Shown here piece after piece: positions 8,777-18,127 of a DNA stretch of 64,000 nt. The first letter of the stretch is position 1; each line of letters starts with the position of its first letter. The DNA comes from Burkholderiales bacterium JOSHI_001. GTDB lineage: Bacteria > Pseudomonadota > Gammaproteobacteria > Burkholderiales > Burkholderiaceae_C. Where the stretch lies: NCBI GenBank assembly GCA_000244995.1, contig CM001438.1, forward strand, positions 3,496,090-3,560,089, in the 5' to 3' direction. The notes below the pieces were generated by a model. That model was not told where the DNA came from, ran no database searches, and saw only the letters and a program-made list of their open reading frames with translations. The translations under genes and the position numbers were made by a program.

Positions 8777-9807
8777 TGGTTTACGCCGCGCTGCAGGATC
8801 AGCTGCGCGCCGCGCCGCGCACCTGGCTGGTCACCGGGGTGGCCGGCTTCATCGGGTCCAACCTGCTGGAGAGCCTGCTGGGACTGGGCCAGCGGGTGGT
8901 GGGACTGGACAACTTCGCCACCGGCTTCCAGCGAAATCTGGACGAAGTTCAAGCGGCCGTGGGGCCAGCGGCCTGGTCGCGCTTTCGCTTCATCGAAGGC
9001 GACATCCGATCGCCGGCCACCTGCGCGCAAGCCTGCGAAGGCGCGGAACTGGTGCTGCACCAGGCGGCGCTGGGCAGTGTGCCGCGTTCGCTGGCCGACC
9101 CGGCCACCACCAACGCCGTGAACATCGACGGCTTCCTGAACATGCTGGTGGCCGCACGCGACGCCAAGGTGGGCCGCTTTGTCTACGCCGCCAGCAGCAG
9201 CACCTTCGGCGACCACCCCGCCCTGCCGAAAGTGGAAGACACCATCGGCAAGCCGCTGTCCCCCTATGCCGTCACCAAACTGGTGAACGAGCTGTACGCC
9301 GAGGTGTTCGGCCGCGCCTATGGTGTGCCTTGCATCGGCCTGCGCTACTTCAATGTCTTCGGACCGCGCCAGGACCCGGACGGCGCCTATGCGGCGGTGA
9401 TTCCCACCTGGGTGTCGTCGCTCATTGACGGTCGCCCCGTCTTCATCAACGGCGACGGCAGCACGAGCCGCGATTTCTGCTTCGTGGCCAACGCCGTTCA
9501 GGCCAACCTGCTGGCGGCCTGCGTGCAGGACCCTGCGGCCGTTGGCCAGGTTTACAACGTGGCGGTGGGCGACCGCACCCGGCTGGACGAGTTGTACGGC
9601 CTGCTGAAGGAGCAGCTTGCGCCCCGTTTCGAGCATGTTCGCGCTGCGGAAGTGGTACTGCGGGACTTCCGTGCCGGCGACGTCATGCATTCGCAGGCCG
9701 ACATCGGCAAGGCCGTGCGCCTGCTGGGCTATGAGCCGTCCCACCGCGTGCCGCAGGGGCTGGCGCTGGCCATGCCTTGGTACGTGATGCACGCCGCGCG
9801 GCGATGA
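8776..9807 (+). CDS. tviC: UDP-N-acetylglucosamine(uronate) 4-epimerase, TviC/WbpP type
   Basis: I start this gene at ATG 8776, overlapping the tviB stop by one base, which yields 343 residues beginning [17 protein letters not shown]. The extended short-chain dehydrogenase fold is clear: NAD motif GVAGFIGSN, the SSS catalytic serine region AASSSTFGD, and the YxxxK pair in [11 protein letters not shown]. The [12 protein letters not shown] motif is typical of nucleotide-sugar 4-epimerases. As TviC-like enzyme it would interconvert the gluco and galacto forms of UDP-HexNAc(A). An in-frame extension back to 8596 is inside tviB and rejected. The gene overlaps prsT by four bases (ATGA). Confidence 0.87.
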   Translation: MVYAALQDQLRAAPRTWLVTGVAGFIGSNLLESLLGLGQRVVGLDNFATGFQRNLDEVQAAVGPAAWSRFRFIEGDIRSPATCAQACEGAELVLHQAALGSVPRSLADPATTNAVNIDGFLNMLVAARDAKVGRFVYAASSSTFGDHPALPKVEDTIGKPLSPYAVTKLVNELYAEVFGRAYGVPCIGLRYFNVFGPRQDPDGAYAAVIPTWVSSLIDGRPVFINGDGSTSRDFCFVANAVQANLLAACVQDPAAVGQVYNVAVGDRTRLDELYGLLKEQLAPRFEHVRAAEVVLRDFRAGDVMHSQADIGKAVRLLGYEPSHRVPQGLALAMPWYVMHAARR

Positions 9808-12635
9808 GTGGCATTGCAGTGCGCAGGCCCCTGAGCTTGAAGCGCCATGTGTTGGCTTTGGCGGCATCGCTGGTGCTGGGGTCGCCCCTTCCCGCCGCGG
9901 CCGCGAATGACCCCAAGGCGGCCAAGTTTTACGAAGACGCGCTGGGGCGCTACCAGAAGAAGGATTTTGCGGGCGCTGTCATCCAGCTGAAGAATGCCCT
10001 GCAGATCGAGAAAGACCAGCTGGCCGTGCAGTTGCTGATGGGCAAGGCGCTGCTGGCCGACAACGACGTGATCGGTGCTGAAGTGGCCTTCAACGAGGCC
10101 TTGCGCCTGGGCGTGGACCGGGCCGAGGTGGTGGTGCCGCTGGCCCAGACCATGTTGGCGCAGGGCAAGCAGCAACTGGTTCTGGAACAACCCAAGTTCC
10201 TGCCACAGGGGCTGCCACGCGGCATCCAAATTCAATTGCTGCTGGTGCGCTCGTCGGCCCACACCGACCTGGGTGACATGCGCGAAGCGATGCGGACCAT
10301 CGAAGAGGCCCGCGCCATCGATCCTGGTGCACCGGACTCCTGGATGGCCGAAACCATGCTGCGCATTCGCATGCGGCAGTTCAAGGAAGCCCACGCGGCG
10401 GCAGACCGCGCCATCGCCCTGGGACCGGGACAGGCGGAGCCGCTGTACCTGAAGGGCACGGTGTTTCATGCCCAGTCCCAGATCCAGCCGGCCTTGGAGC
10501 AATACGGCAAGGCGCTGAAACTGCAACCCGAGCACGGCGAAGCCCTTCTGGGACGCGCCGGCCTGCTGATGGACCTGGGTCGGCCCCAGGAAGCAGCACG
10601 TGACCTGGACGCGCTGCAGGCGCTGCTGCCCTCCGAGCCGCGTGGGGCCTACCTGCGCGCGCTGATTGCCGAGCAGAAAGGCGACAAGGCGGCCGCCAAG
10701 GCGGCACTGGCCGACATCACCAACCTGCTGGACCCGGTGCCGATGAACTTCATGCGCTACCGGCCGCAGATGCTGCTGCTGGGAGGCCTGGCGCACCATG
10801 GCCTGGCCAACAACGAAAAGGCCAAGCCCTACCTGGATGCGGTGCTGCGCCTGCACCCGCAAAGCTCGGTGGCCAAGCTGCTGGCACGCATTCACCTCAG
10901 CGAGAAAAACTTCGACAAGGCCGCCGACCTGCTGAGCACCTACCTCAAGGGGTCGCCCCAGGACGCGCAGGCCATGATGCTGCTGAGCGCCACCAACATG
11001 CAACTGGGCCGTCACGCGCGGGCCACCGCGCTGATGCAGGAGGCGTTGAAGACCCGCGACACGCCGGAGCTGCACACCATCCTGGGCATCAGCCTGATCG
11101 GTGGCGGGCGGCCCGACGCTGCGCTGACCGAACTCGAAGCCACCTTCCGCAAGGACCCGTCCCAAACGCACGCCGGCGTGGCCCTGGTGGGCCTGTACTT
11201 GAAGGCGGGCCAGCCGAAAAAGGCGCTGGCCGTGTCCGACAGCCTGGTCAAGCGGCAGCCTGGCCAGGCCGGCTTCCTGAACCTGCAGGGCATGTCGCGC
11301 GCCGAGACCGGCGACGCAGTCGGCGCACGCAACGCCTTTGAACAGGCGGTGAAGGCAGACCCGGCCTTCCCCTCGCCCCAGTTGAACCTGGCGCGCCTGG
11401 ACAGCGCAATGCGCGCCTACGACGCAGCCGGGGCGCGACTGGAAAAGGTGCTCCAGGCCGACGACAAGAACGTCGAGGCGCTGATCGAGATGGGCTTGTT
11501 GGCCGAGCGCCGCGGCCGCGATGCCGACGCGACACGGTACTTCGCCAAAGCGGCCGACGTCAGTGCCAGCGCCGACCTGAAGCCGCTGCAGGCCTTGGTG
11601 GATCACCACCTGCGCGCAGGCCGGGCCGAGGCCGCGCTGGACGCCAGCAAGCGTTTGGTGGGCAAGGCGCCCGAAGACCTGTCGGCCATGCTCACCAGCG
11701 CCCGTGTGCTGCTGCTGAACAATGATGTCGTGAGGGCCAGGGGCACGCTGACCAATGCCACCCGCATCGCCAATTTCGACACCGCGGCCCAGGTGCGCAT
11801 CGCCATGCTGCAGATCCAGGCCAGGGACCTGGCCGGCGCCCAGTACAGCCTGCAGAAGGGCTTGACCAGCGACCCGGCGAACCTGGAGGCCCTGGCCCTG
11901 CTGGCCGAGGTGGAGACGCGCCAAGGCGACCTGGTCAAGGCGGAACAGCACGCCCGCGAGGTTCTGGCCCGGTATCCCAAGTCGGCCGCTGGTTTTGGCC
12001 TGCTGGGCGACCTGGCCATGGCACGCGGCCAGGTCGCACCGGCCATCGAGTCCTACCGCAGGGCCCATCAGGTCGAATCGTCCAGCCGAACGCTGTTGCG
12101 CCTTTTCCAGGCGCTGGAAGGCCAGGAGCCGGCTGCCGCCCATCAGTTGGGCGAGCAATGGCTGAAGTCACATGCGCAGGACCGCCAGGCCCGCGCGGCA
12201 TTGGCCGATGCCTACGCGCGAGCCGCCAACTACCCGGCCGCGCGTCGCCATTACGAACAACTGGTCAAGCAGACCCCCAAGGACGGCGCTGCGCTGAACA
12301 ACCTGGCGAACCTGCTGCTGCTGATGAACGACCCGAGCGCGCTGCAGGTGGCTGAATCCGCGCTGGCGGCCATGCCAGGCAATGCCAATGCCATTGACAC
12401 GGTGGGCTGGGCCTCGTTCAAGGCGGGCAAGACCGACCGCGCCCTGGCCTTGCTGCGCGATGCCCGCCTGCGCATGCCCGACAACCCGGAGATCCGCCTT
12501 CACCTGGCCACCGTGTTGGCCGCCAGCGGCCGCAAGGCCGAGGCGCGCGAGGAGTTTGAAGGGGTGGTTCGTGTGGGTCTGCCCTCGTCCGCCGTGGTGC
12601 AGGAAGCCCAGGCCCAGTTGAAAGCCCTGCGCTGA
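9804..12635 (+). CDS. prsT: PEP-CTERM system TPR-repeat protein PrsT
   Basis: From ATG 9804 the product has 943 residues: a signal peptide (hydrophobic [20 protein letters not shown], cleavage after AAA) and then about twenty tetratricopeptide repeats to the end. The size and repeat layout match the PrsT family that is a marker of exosortase A loci. The family is often called a lipoprotein, but I see no lipobox cysteine here, so this copy looks periplasmic and soluble. TPR scaffolds of this type are thought to bridge the inner and outer parts of exopolysaccharide export. It is coupled to tviC by ATGA overlap, so one transcript 7484-12635 would end at the hairpin at 12695-12719. Confidence 0.88.
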   Translation: MSGIAVRRPLSLKRHVLALAASLVLGSPLPAAAANDPKAAKFYEDALGRYQKKDFAGAVIQLKNALQIEKDQLAVQLLMGKALLADNDVIGAEVAFNEALRLGVDRAEVVVPLAQTMLAQGKQQLVLEQPKFLPQGLPRGIQIQLLLVRSSAHTDLGDMREAMRTIEEARAIDPGAPDSWMAETMLRIRMRQFKEAHAAADRAIALGPGQAEPLYLKGTVFHAQSQIQPALEQYGKALKLQPEHGEALLGRAGLLMDLGRPQEAARDLDALQALLPSEPRGAYLRALIAEQKGDKAAAKAALADITNLLDPVPMNFMRYRPQMLLLGGLAHHGLANNEKAKPYLDAVLRLHPQSSVAKLLARIHLSEKNFDKAADLLSTYLKGSPQDAQAMMLLSATNMQLGRHARATALMQEALKTRDTPELHTILGISLIGGGRPDAALTELEATFRKDPSQTHAGVALVGLYLKAGQPKKALAVSDSLVKRQPGQAGFLNLQGMSRAETGDAVGARNAFEQAVKADPAFPSPQLNLARLDSAMRAYDAAGARLEKVLQADDKNVEALIEMGLLAERRGRDADATRYFAKAADVSASADLKPLQALVDHHLRAGRAEAALDASKRLVGKAPEDLSAMLTSARVLLLNNDVVRARGTLTNATRIANFDTAAQVRIAMLQIQARDLAGAQYSLQKGLTSDPANLEALALLAEVETRQGDLVKAEQHAREVLARYPKSAAGFGLLGDLAMARGQVAPAIESYRRAHQVESSSRTLLRLFQALEGQEPAAAHQLGEQWLKSHAQDRQARAALADAYARAANYPAARRHYEQLVKQTPKDGAALNNLANLLLLMNDPSALQVAESALAAMPGNANAIDTVGWASFKAGKTDRALALLRDARLRMPDNPEIRLHLATVLAASGRKAEAREEFEGVVRVGLPSSAVVQEAQAQLKALR

Positions 12636-12694
12636 GCGAAGCCGGACCTGTTGGCTGACGTGTTGTGGCCAGGGCGCCCCGAAACAGCCAAGAA

Positions 12695-12719
12695 AAAAGG
12701 GCGCCCAAGGCGCCCTTTT
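12695..12719. terminator. Bidirectional rho-independent terminator
   Basis: A perfect stem with arms AAAAGGGCGCC and GGCGCCCTTTT around a three-base loop CAA lies between prsT (plus) and the PEP-CTERM gene (minus). The A-run on one side and T-run on the other give a U-tract in either direction, so it can end both convergent transcripts. Confidence 0.9.
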
Positions 12720-12736
12720 GTCTTGCTGCTGCCGTG

Positions 12737-13594
12737 TCAGGTGGACGACTTCGCCGAACGGCGGCGAACCGACAGGCCGCCCAGCAGCGCCAGTGAAGCC
12801 AGGGCCAGGGTACCGGGAACCGGCACCTTCGTGACCGTGGCGTCGCGGGTGGCGACACCGTACAGCTTCACGTAGTCGAGCAGCGAATCCTTCGCCCCGC
12901 CACCGAAACCGGAGTTGTAGGCGCTGATCAGCCAGTAGCTGGAGGCAACGCTCGTGCTCTGGTTGACCGAGTAGGTGATCGACGTACCACCCGCCGCCGC
13001 AGCGGCGCCCACGGCGTCGGCATCGCCGGCGTTTTCAATCAATGCCCAACCGTCGACAGCGCCACCGGAGGTCATGTTGGCGCCGGTCTTGCCCTGAACG
13101 AAGGTGGACGGGGTGCTGGCCCCCTTGTAGGCCATCACCGTGATGTCCGCATCGGACGTCCACCAGCCGAGCGTCACCTTGTCCAGGATCACGTCGGCGT
13201 TGAACTTCAGCAGGACCATGTCCACGACGCCCGCGGTGCCCGGATCATTGTCGACCGCATGGTTAGGCGCCGTGACGCCGATGCCCTCGTTGCGGCTGGC
13301 GATGCCGAAGCCGGAACCGCCCTGGTTGGACAGGAAGGCGGTCTGGTAGGTGGTGCTGCCAGCCGAGGTCAACGCGCCCCAGGCTGAAACGTCAACCGAA
13401 CCTGTGCCGACGCTGGCCGCGCAACGCCAGGTGTTGCCGAAGGTGTCCTTGTTGGTGGCCAATTGATTGGCCGCGGTGCCATTGCAGCCGCCCCCCAAGT
13501 TCCAGGTACTGGCCGCCATGGCCGAAGACCCCAGTGCGGCAAGTGCAGCCGATGCAACCAACTTGACCACATGCCCTGACATCATTTTGCGCAT
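12737..13594 (-). CDS. PEP-CTERM sorting-domain protein (XrtA substrate)
   Basis: ATG 13594 gives 285 residues with a signal peptide (KLVASAALAALGSSAMA). A longer TTG start at 13606 would swallow the GGGGCAGG ribosome site, so I reject it. The C-terminus is the tripartite sorting signal: VPVPGTLAL, a hydrophobic helix (ASLALLGGL) and an Arg-rich tail SVRRRSAK. Exosortase A is expected to cleave at the Pro-containing motif. The motif reads VPVPGT instead of the common VPEPAS. The mature part is Gly/Ser/Ala/Asn-rich beta-type sequence with two early cysteines (in GGGCNGT and WRCAA) that could form a disulfide. It is the only PEP-CTERM protein I find in the window and it sits next to prsT. Confidence 0.88.
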   Translation of the reverse strand: MRKMMSGHVVKLVASAALAALGSSAMAASTWNLGGGCNGTAANQLATNKDTFGNTWRCAASVGTGSVDVSAWGALTSAGSTTYQTAFLSNQGGSGFGIASRNEGIGVTAPNHAVDNDPGTAGVVDMVLLKFNADVILDKVTLGWWTSDADITVMAYKGASTPSTFVQGKTGANMTSGGAVDGWALIENAGDADAVGAAAAAGGTSITYSVNQSTSVASSYWLISAYNSGFGGGAKDSLLDYVKLYGVATRDATVTKVPVPGTLALASLALLGGLSVRRRSAKSST

Positions 13595-13787
13595 AGCCTG
13601 CCCCAAAGAATATTAGTGTGCTCATGACCACCGCGGCCCAACCCGAAAGGCCAGAAGCCCTGGATCGGTGCACATCGGCAAATCATCGCCAACGCAGTGT
13701 AGGGGAGGCCCCTTGGGGCGTCAGCACCCATTCGAGGGGGCGTCAGGCATACGTCAACAGCGGCAGCGCCCAGGTGCCAGTTGTACG

Positions 13788-14780
13788 ATGCGGTACACCT
13801 TAAGAATCTCAAGCATGCGCCGTCTGTTGCCTGTGTGGCTGCGATCCAAATCCCGGGAAGATGGCCTGCCACCCAGGGCGCCGGCGGCCTGTTCATCGTC
13901 GAACGAAGCCTCATCGGCTTTCCACCGCGACCGCCCGTTTCGGCTGGCGAACCTCATCCTGGCGCTGTCCATGGTTTGCGGTTCAGCCGCGCTGGCCGGA
14001 CCTGTCGCCCCGGGTGAGAGCAAAGGCCTTCGCGGCGGGCCCTTGAATTTCGGGGAACCCTCGCAGGCGGGTGCTGACGCGGCCCAGGCTGCCGCGTCCG
14101 CGCCGGACCAGGGCGTCAGCCAGGAGTCGGCCCGTGTCGATGCGCTGCAAGGCAGCCCCTCGAAGCACAGCGCCACGGGCAAGTTGCTGGAAGAACTGCG
14201 GGAACAGGCGGGCATCTCGCAGCCGTCCCCGGCACCGCGGACAGCCCGGCCCGACCCGGCGAAGACCAAGCCGGGCGACATGCAAGCCCTGCCCGCCCGG
14301 GCGGCCAGTGCGGCAGTTGTCGAACTGGACCCGGACATGAAAGAAGCCCTGAAGTCGGCGCGTGACTGGGTGCATGACACCTTGCCCAGCGGCACATTGC
14401 CCAGTGGCCCTCCCGTAGAGCGCAGTGCCGCAGAACGACAGGCCGCCCCGCCGATCGCACACGAGCCTGAAGACCAGGCAACGGCGGCGCGCTTGGCGGC
14501 CCAACTGCGCGGAACCGAAACCCTCGGGCCGGGTGAGCCGCCGACACACGATGCCACCGTGCCGATCCTGAACCTGGTGGCGGAGACCTTTCGAGCACTT
14601 CGTGACCTGGGGTCCAACCCGATCACCTGGGTTGTGCTGGCCCTGTTGATCCTGGGCCGAATCGTGGTCGCGGTCGCCAGCATCCGGAACCGCCGCCTGA
14701 GTCGCCCGCAGCGGCGTGCCGCGAGTCCGGGTCGCGCCGCCCGGCGGCCCCGTACCAAAGGGGCAGACAACTCAGCCTAG
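13788..14780 (+). CDS. Hypothetical membrane protein, Pro/Ala-rich
   Basis: I cannot assign a family. ATG 13788 gives 330 residues; ATG 13815 is as plausible and neither has a clear ribosome site. After about 45 polar residues comes a hydrophobic segment LANLILALSMVCGSAALAG, either a late signal peptide or a membrane anchor. A long Ala/Pro/Ser-rich region follows, then near the end a second hydrophobic stretch PITWVVLALLILGRIVVAVASI and a highly basic tail. This could be a periplasmic linker protein with two anchors, or a surface protein with an atypical sorting tail, since the hydrophobic plus basic end faintly recalls a PEP-CTERM but lacks the Pro motif. The stop overlaps the convergent ligase gene by nine bases. 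Confidence 0.5.
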   Translation: MRYTLRISSMRRLLPVWLRSKSREDGLPPRAPAACSSSNEASSAFHRDRPFRLANLILALSMVCGSAALAGPVAPGESKGLRGGPLNFGEPSQAGADAAQAAASAPDQGVSQESARVDALQGSPSKHSATGKLLEELREQAGISQPSPAPRTARPDPAKTKPGDMQALPARAASAAVVELDPDMKEALKSARDWVHDTLPSGTLPSGPPVERSAAERQAAPPIAHEPEDQATAARLAAQLRGTETLGPGEPPTHDATVPILNLVAETFRALRDLGSNPITWVVLALLILGRIVVAVASIRNRRLSRPQRRAASPGRAARRPRTKGADNSA

Positions 14781-16853
14781 GGCTTCAGCGCGGACCCGTC
14801 CCCGCAGGTCGCCCAGTGCCAGGGCCAGGCCGATCACCAACAGCAGCAGGAATGCCGGGCGACCCGTGTCAAGCACACTGGACACCAGGCCCACCAGCGC
14901 CGCACCGGACAGGGACGCGGCCAAGAAGGCCGCCTCAGGCAGTCCATGGCGCGCCCATTCGGAGCAGCAACGGAACGCCAGCAAGCCGCCGAGGGCCAGC
15001 GCGAACAGGCCGGCCGGGCCCCTCTCAATCAGGCTCTCTAGATAGAGGTTGTCTATGTGCCAGGGCGTGAACACGCCTGAAGCCAAGGCCATCCAGTGAT
15101 CCGGTCCCCTTTCGAACCTGCCATTGCGCAGCAACTGACCTTGTTCGCTGCCGAACAATTGAAGGTTGTGCAGGCGAACTGATCGATCCTCGTCGAGCAC
15201 GGTCACCTGAAACACCGCCTGCCGTGGCGCCCACGCCAGACCACGGGTGAGCTTTGATCCTTTCAGGTCCACCGCCACATGCTGCCAGGCCCGATCACCC
15301 GGCTGAAGGCGCAACCAACGCAGCTGGCAACGCCGCTCGTACAGCAGATGCAATTCGCAGACCGACAGGCCCAGGTCCGTGCGTTGGCGAACTTCGATGT
15401 CCAATTCAACGCGATAAGACTGTCGGTCCTGCAGCGCAATCCGTTGGCTGAGGGCGAACTGCCCGGCCAGCGCGCGACGGGTCTTGGGGCCCGACAGCAC
15501 CGCCACCTGCCCTTGGGTGGGCCCCGGCTCGAGTGCCAGTGCCCCCGAAAACTCGTAGCCCGGCGCGAAGCGTGTCAGGTGGGCCGGCAATCGGCCCAGG
15601 CCGATGCCGGTCACCCGATCCAGCGGGTCGTGCAGCAATTGCACGCCCTGGGTCCAGTGGGCCCACCGGTCGCTGAAGTCGCGGTCAACCTGCTTCAGGC
15701 GGTCGACGAGGAAGGTGCCAAAGCCCAGGACAGCCAAGATTTCCACCACCAAGGCCGCGGCCAGCGCGCGACCAGCGGCCAAACGCCAGGCTTGTGGACT
15801 GCTGCCGCGCCGAGCCCAAGCGGCCAAGGCGGCCAAGGCCACCAAACCGGCCACGCCGGCCCCGGCCCAAGCCCATGCGGCGTAGCCCCCCACCACCGCG
15901 AGGGCCGCCAGTGCCGTGGCGCCCATGGCCGCCCCGCTGCGGCGCAGGAACGGCAGGCCAGGTGGGCCCGGCCACAGCAGCCAGGCCAACAGGGGCAGCG
16001 GTGCCAGCGCTGCGGCGTAGACGCCACGTGAAAAGGTCGTGAGGCAGGCATAGCCTGCTGCCACGGCCAACGCGGCCGCTGGAATCCACGTCCAGGGCGA
16101 CCTGGCGGCCCACACGGCCCACACCACGAAGGGCATCGCCAAGGCCAGGTAGGCATCGATCGCCGCGCCGCCGACGTGCATTTCCCAGAACAGGCCGACA
16201 GCCCGATAGGGTCGCGAAAAGTCGAACAGTCCCACCATGGCCAGCCGTTCCCACGCCACGGCCAACGCCACCACAGCCACTCCCAGCGTGATGCCCAGGG
16301 CCAACCGCCTGACACTGCGGCGTGCGTCGGCCTGCACCTGGGCCCTCAGGATGGGCCACAGCAAGATCAGCAACACAACGGGCTTGACCGCCAGCAGCGC
16401 GGCCATGCTGTCGGTGTGCTGCGTATGAAAGGCCGGCTTGAAGCCCCCGCTGTCGGCGATGCCCCGCGCCAGCGCCACCCCGCTGGCGGCGATGAACGTG
16501 AGCGCGGCCAGGGCCAGGTACCGCGACAATGGCGGCCCACCGGGGCGCGGCGTGCGTGCCAGCCGAAACAGGCCGCCGGCAGCGCCGGACAGCACCACCA
16601 GGTCGAACTCGCTCAGCGCGGTCCAACCCGTCCAGGGCGACAGGTCGGCCCAGGGCAGGCAGGCCACCACCACAGGAAGGATGAGCCCGGGCCAGCGCCA
16701 TGCCGCGCAGGTCCAGACCAGCAGCAGGACCGGCAAGGTGCGCGGCCACAGGGGATGGCACCAGGCGGCTCCCAGCGCCAGGCCCATCGCCAGCAGCGCC
16801 ATCCATGCGTGGGCCAGCGTCCGGACCATGGGCCTGGGCGCCTGGCGGGTCAA
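14772..16853 (-). CDS. O-antigen ligase/polymerase-like membrane protein with inserted beta-rich domain
   Basis: The 693-residue protein has about ten to twelve transmembrane segments and the two halves of a Wzy_C (O-antigen ligase) domain. The first half ends with RWAHWTQGVQLLHDPLDRV and GIGLGRLP; the second begins HIDNLYLESLIERGPAGL. In ordinary members these are about 30-60 residues apart, but here roughly 170 residues lie between them. The inserted part is beta-rich and polar and ends NGRFERGPDHW, which resembles the opening of carbohydrate-binding jelly-roll modules. It would face the periplasm. The probable role is polymerisation of the exopolysaccharide or ligation to an acceptor, with the insert binding glycan (inference). 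The next gene on this strand is the XrtA-associated decarboxylase, two bases upstream. Confidence 0.75.
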   Translation of the reverse strand: MTRQAPRPMVRTLAHAWMALLAMGLALGAAWCHPLWPRTLPVLLLVWTCAAWRWPGLILPVVVACLPWADLSPWTGWTALSEFDLVVLSGAAGGLFRLARTPRPGGPPLSRYLALAALTFIAASGVALARGIADSGGFKPAFHTQHTDSMAALLAVKPVVLLILLWPILRAQVQADARRSVRRLALGITLGVAVVALAVAWERLAMVGLFDFSRPYRAVGLFWEMHVGGAAIDAYLALAMPFVVWAVWAARSPWTWIPAAALAVAAGYACLTTFSRGVYAAALAPLPLLAWLLWPGPPGLPFLRRSGAAMGATALAALAVVGGYAAWAWAGAGVAGLVALAALAAWARRGSSPQAWRLAAGRALAAALVVEILAVLGFGTFLVDRLKQVDRDFSDRWAHWTQGVQLLHDPLDRVTGIGLGRLPAHLTRFAPGYEFSGALALEPGPTQGQVAVLSGPKTRRALAGQFALSQRIALQDRQSYRVELDIEVRQRTDLGLSVCELHLLYERRCQLRWLRLQPGDRAWQHVAVDLKGSKLTRGLAWAPRQAVFQVTVLDEDRSVRLHNLQLFGSEQGQLLRNGRFERGPDHWMALASGVFTPWHIDNLYLESLIERGPAGLFALALGGLLAFRCCSEWARHGLPEAAFLAASLSGAALVGLVSSVLDTGRPAFLLLLVIGLALALGDLRGRVRAEALG

Positions 16854-16855
16854 TG

Positions 16856-18127
16856 TCAGACCAGCACTTCAGTGCAGGGCGGGTGACCCAGAAAGGCCTG
16901 CGGGCTGGCGCTGGCGCCATAGGCCCCCGACTGGAAGATCACCACCAGGTCACCCTCCCCGGCCGGCACCAACGCCATGCGCTCGGCCAACAGGTCCAGC
17001 GGGGTGCACAAGGGCCCGACCACCGACACCACTTCGGCGCCTGCGCCCCCTGGCCGGCTGACGGCGGCCGGGTAGTTCTTGCGCAGCACCTGGCCGAAGT
17101 TGCCGGATGCCGAGAGGTGATGGTTCAGCCCGCCGTCGGTCACCAGAAAAACCTGACCGCGTGAGACCTTGCGGTCCAGCACGCGCGTGACGTACACGCC
17201 CGCCTCGCCCACCAGGTAGCGGCCCAGTTCGATCACCAGTTCCGCGCCCGGCATGTCCTTGGCGGCTCGTTCGGCCAGCGCGTGCAGGTTGACGCCGATG
17301 GGCGCTGGATCCAGCCGCTGCTCACCCGGAAAGTAAGGGATGCCGAAGCCACCGCCGAGGTTGAGGAAGCGGACCGGTCCGGGCGCCGACCCGGCCAGGC
17401 GAAGCGCCAGTTCGTAGCCCTTGCACTGGGCCTCGCAGATGGACTCGGCGCGCAGGTTCTGCGAGCCCGCGAAGAGGTGAAAGCCTTCGAATTGCAGCCC
17501 GGCGGCGGCCATCGCCTGCAGCACGGCGGGCACCTGTTCGACATCGATGCCGAACTGCTTGGGCCCGCCGCCCATCTTCATGCCGGAGCCTTTGAGTTCG
17601 TAGTCCGGGTTCACGCGCACCGCCACCCGGGCCGGCAGGCCAAGCGCCTGGCTGATGCCGGCCAGCAGCCGCACTTCGCGCGCCGACTCCAGGTTCAGCA
17701 GCACGCCGGCCGCCACGGCCTGGCGAAGTTCGGCCTCGCGTTTGCCCGGACCGGCGAAACTGACCTCGTGCGGATCCGCGCCGGCATCCAGCGCCACCTT
17801 CAACTCGCCGGCCGAGGCCACGTCGATGCCGTCCACCAGCCCGGCCATCAAGGCCACCACGGCTGGCATGGGGTTGGCCTTCATCGCATAGTGCAACTTC
17901 ACCGCGGCCGGCAACAGCGCCCGCAACTCGGCCACACGCCGGCGCAGCAGGCTGCGGTCGTAGGCGTAGAACGGGGTCTGGCCGACGCGCTCGGCCAGGC
18001 GCGACAACGGCATGGCGCCAACGGTCAGTTCACCGTCGCGCCACTCGAATTGCGACATCGGCGCATGCACCGGCGGCAAGCGAAGCGCAGGCGCCGCGGT
18101 CTGTTCTGGTGCGCTGCCCTCGCTCAT
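16856..18127 (-). CDS. PLP-dependent decarboxylase, exosortase A system-associated
   Basis: ATG 18127 overlaps the stop of the AMP ligase (ATGA) and gives 423 residues. The fold is the alanine-racemase/ornithine-diaminopimelate decarboxylase type: FYAYD at the start, the PLP lysine in HYAMKANP (Lys83), FAGPGK, the HLFAGSQN segment, GGGFGIPYF, the phosphate-binding ELGRYLVGEAG and the Cys region VGPLCTPLD. The pair with the adjacent AMP ligase is characteristic of exosortase A loci (TIGR03099 and TIGR03098 families as I know them). It probably decarboxylates an amino acid or a carrier-bound precursor for a small-molecule decoration, but no substrate is established. An upstream in-frame extension to 18367 is inside the ligase and rejected. 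Confidence 0.88.
   Translation of the reverse strand: MSEGSAPEQTAAPALRLPPVHAPMSQFEWRDGELTVGAMPLSRLAERVGQTPFYAYDRSLLRRRVAELRALLPAAVKLHYAMKANPMPAVVALMAGLVDGIDVASAGELKVALDAGADPHEVSFAGPGKREAELRQAVAAGVLLNLESAREVRLLAGISQALGLPARVAVRVNPDYELKGSGMKMGGGPKQFGIDVEQVPAVLQAMAAAGLQFEGFHLFAGSQNLRAESICEAQCKGYELALRLAGSAPGPVRFLNLGGGFGIPYFPGEQRLDPAPIGVNLHALAERAAKDMPGAELVIELGRYLVGEAGVYVTRVLDRKVSRGQVFLVTDGGLNHHLSASGNFGQVLRKNYPAAVSRPGGAGAEVVSVVGPLCTPLDLLAERMALVPAGEGDLVVIFQSGAYGASASPQAFLGHPPCTEVLV

Noticed and set aside
9729-12158. Minus-strand open frame of 809 codons
   Set aside because: Antisense to prsT; the repeated pattern comes from the TPR codons read in reverse.
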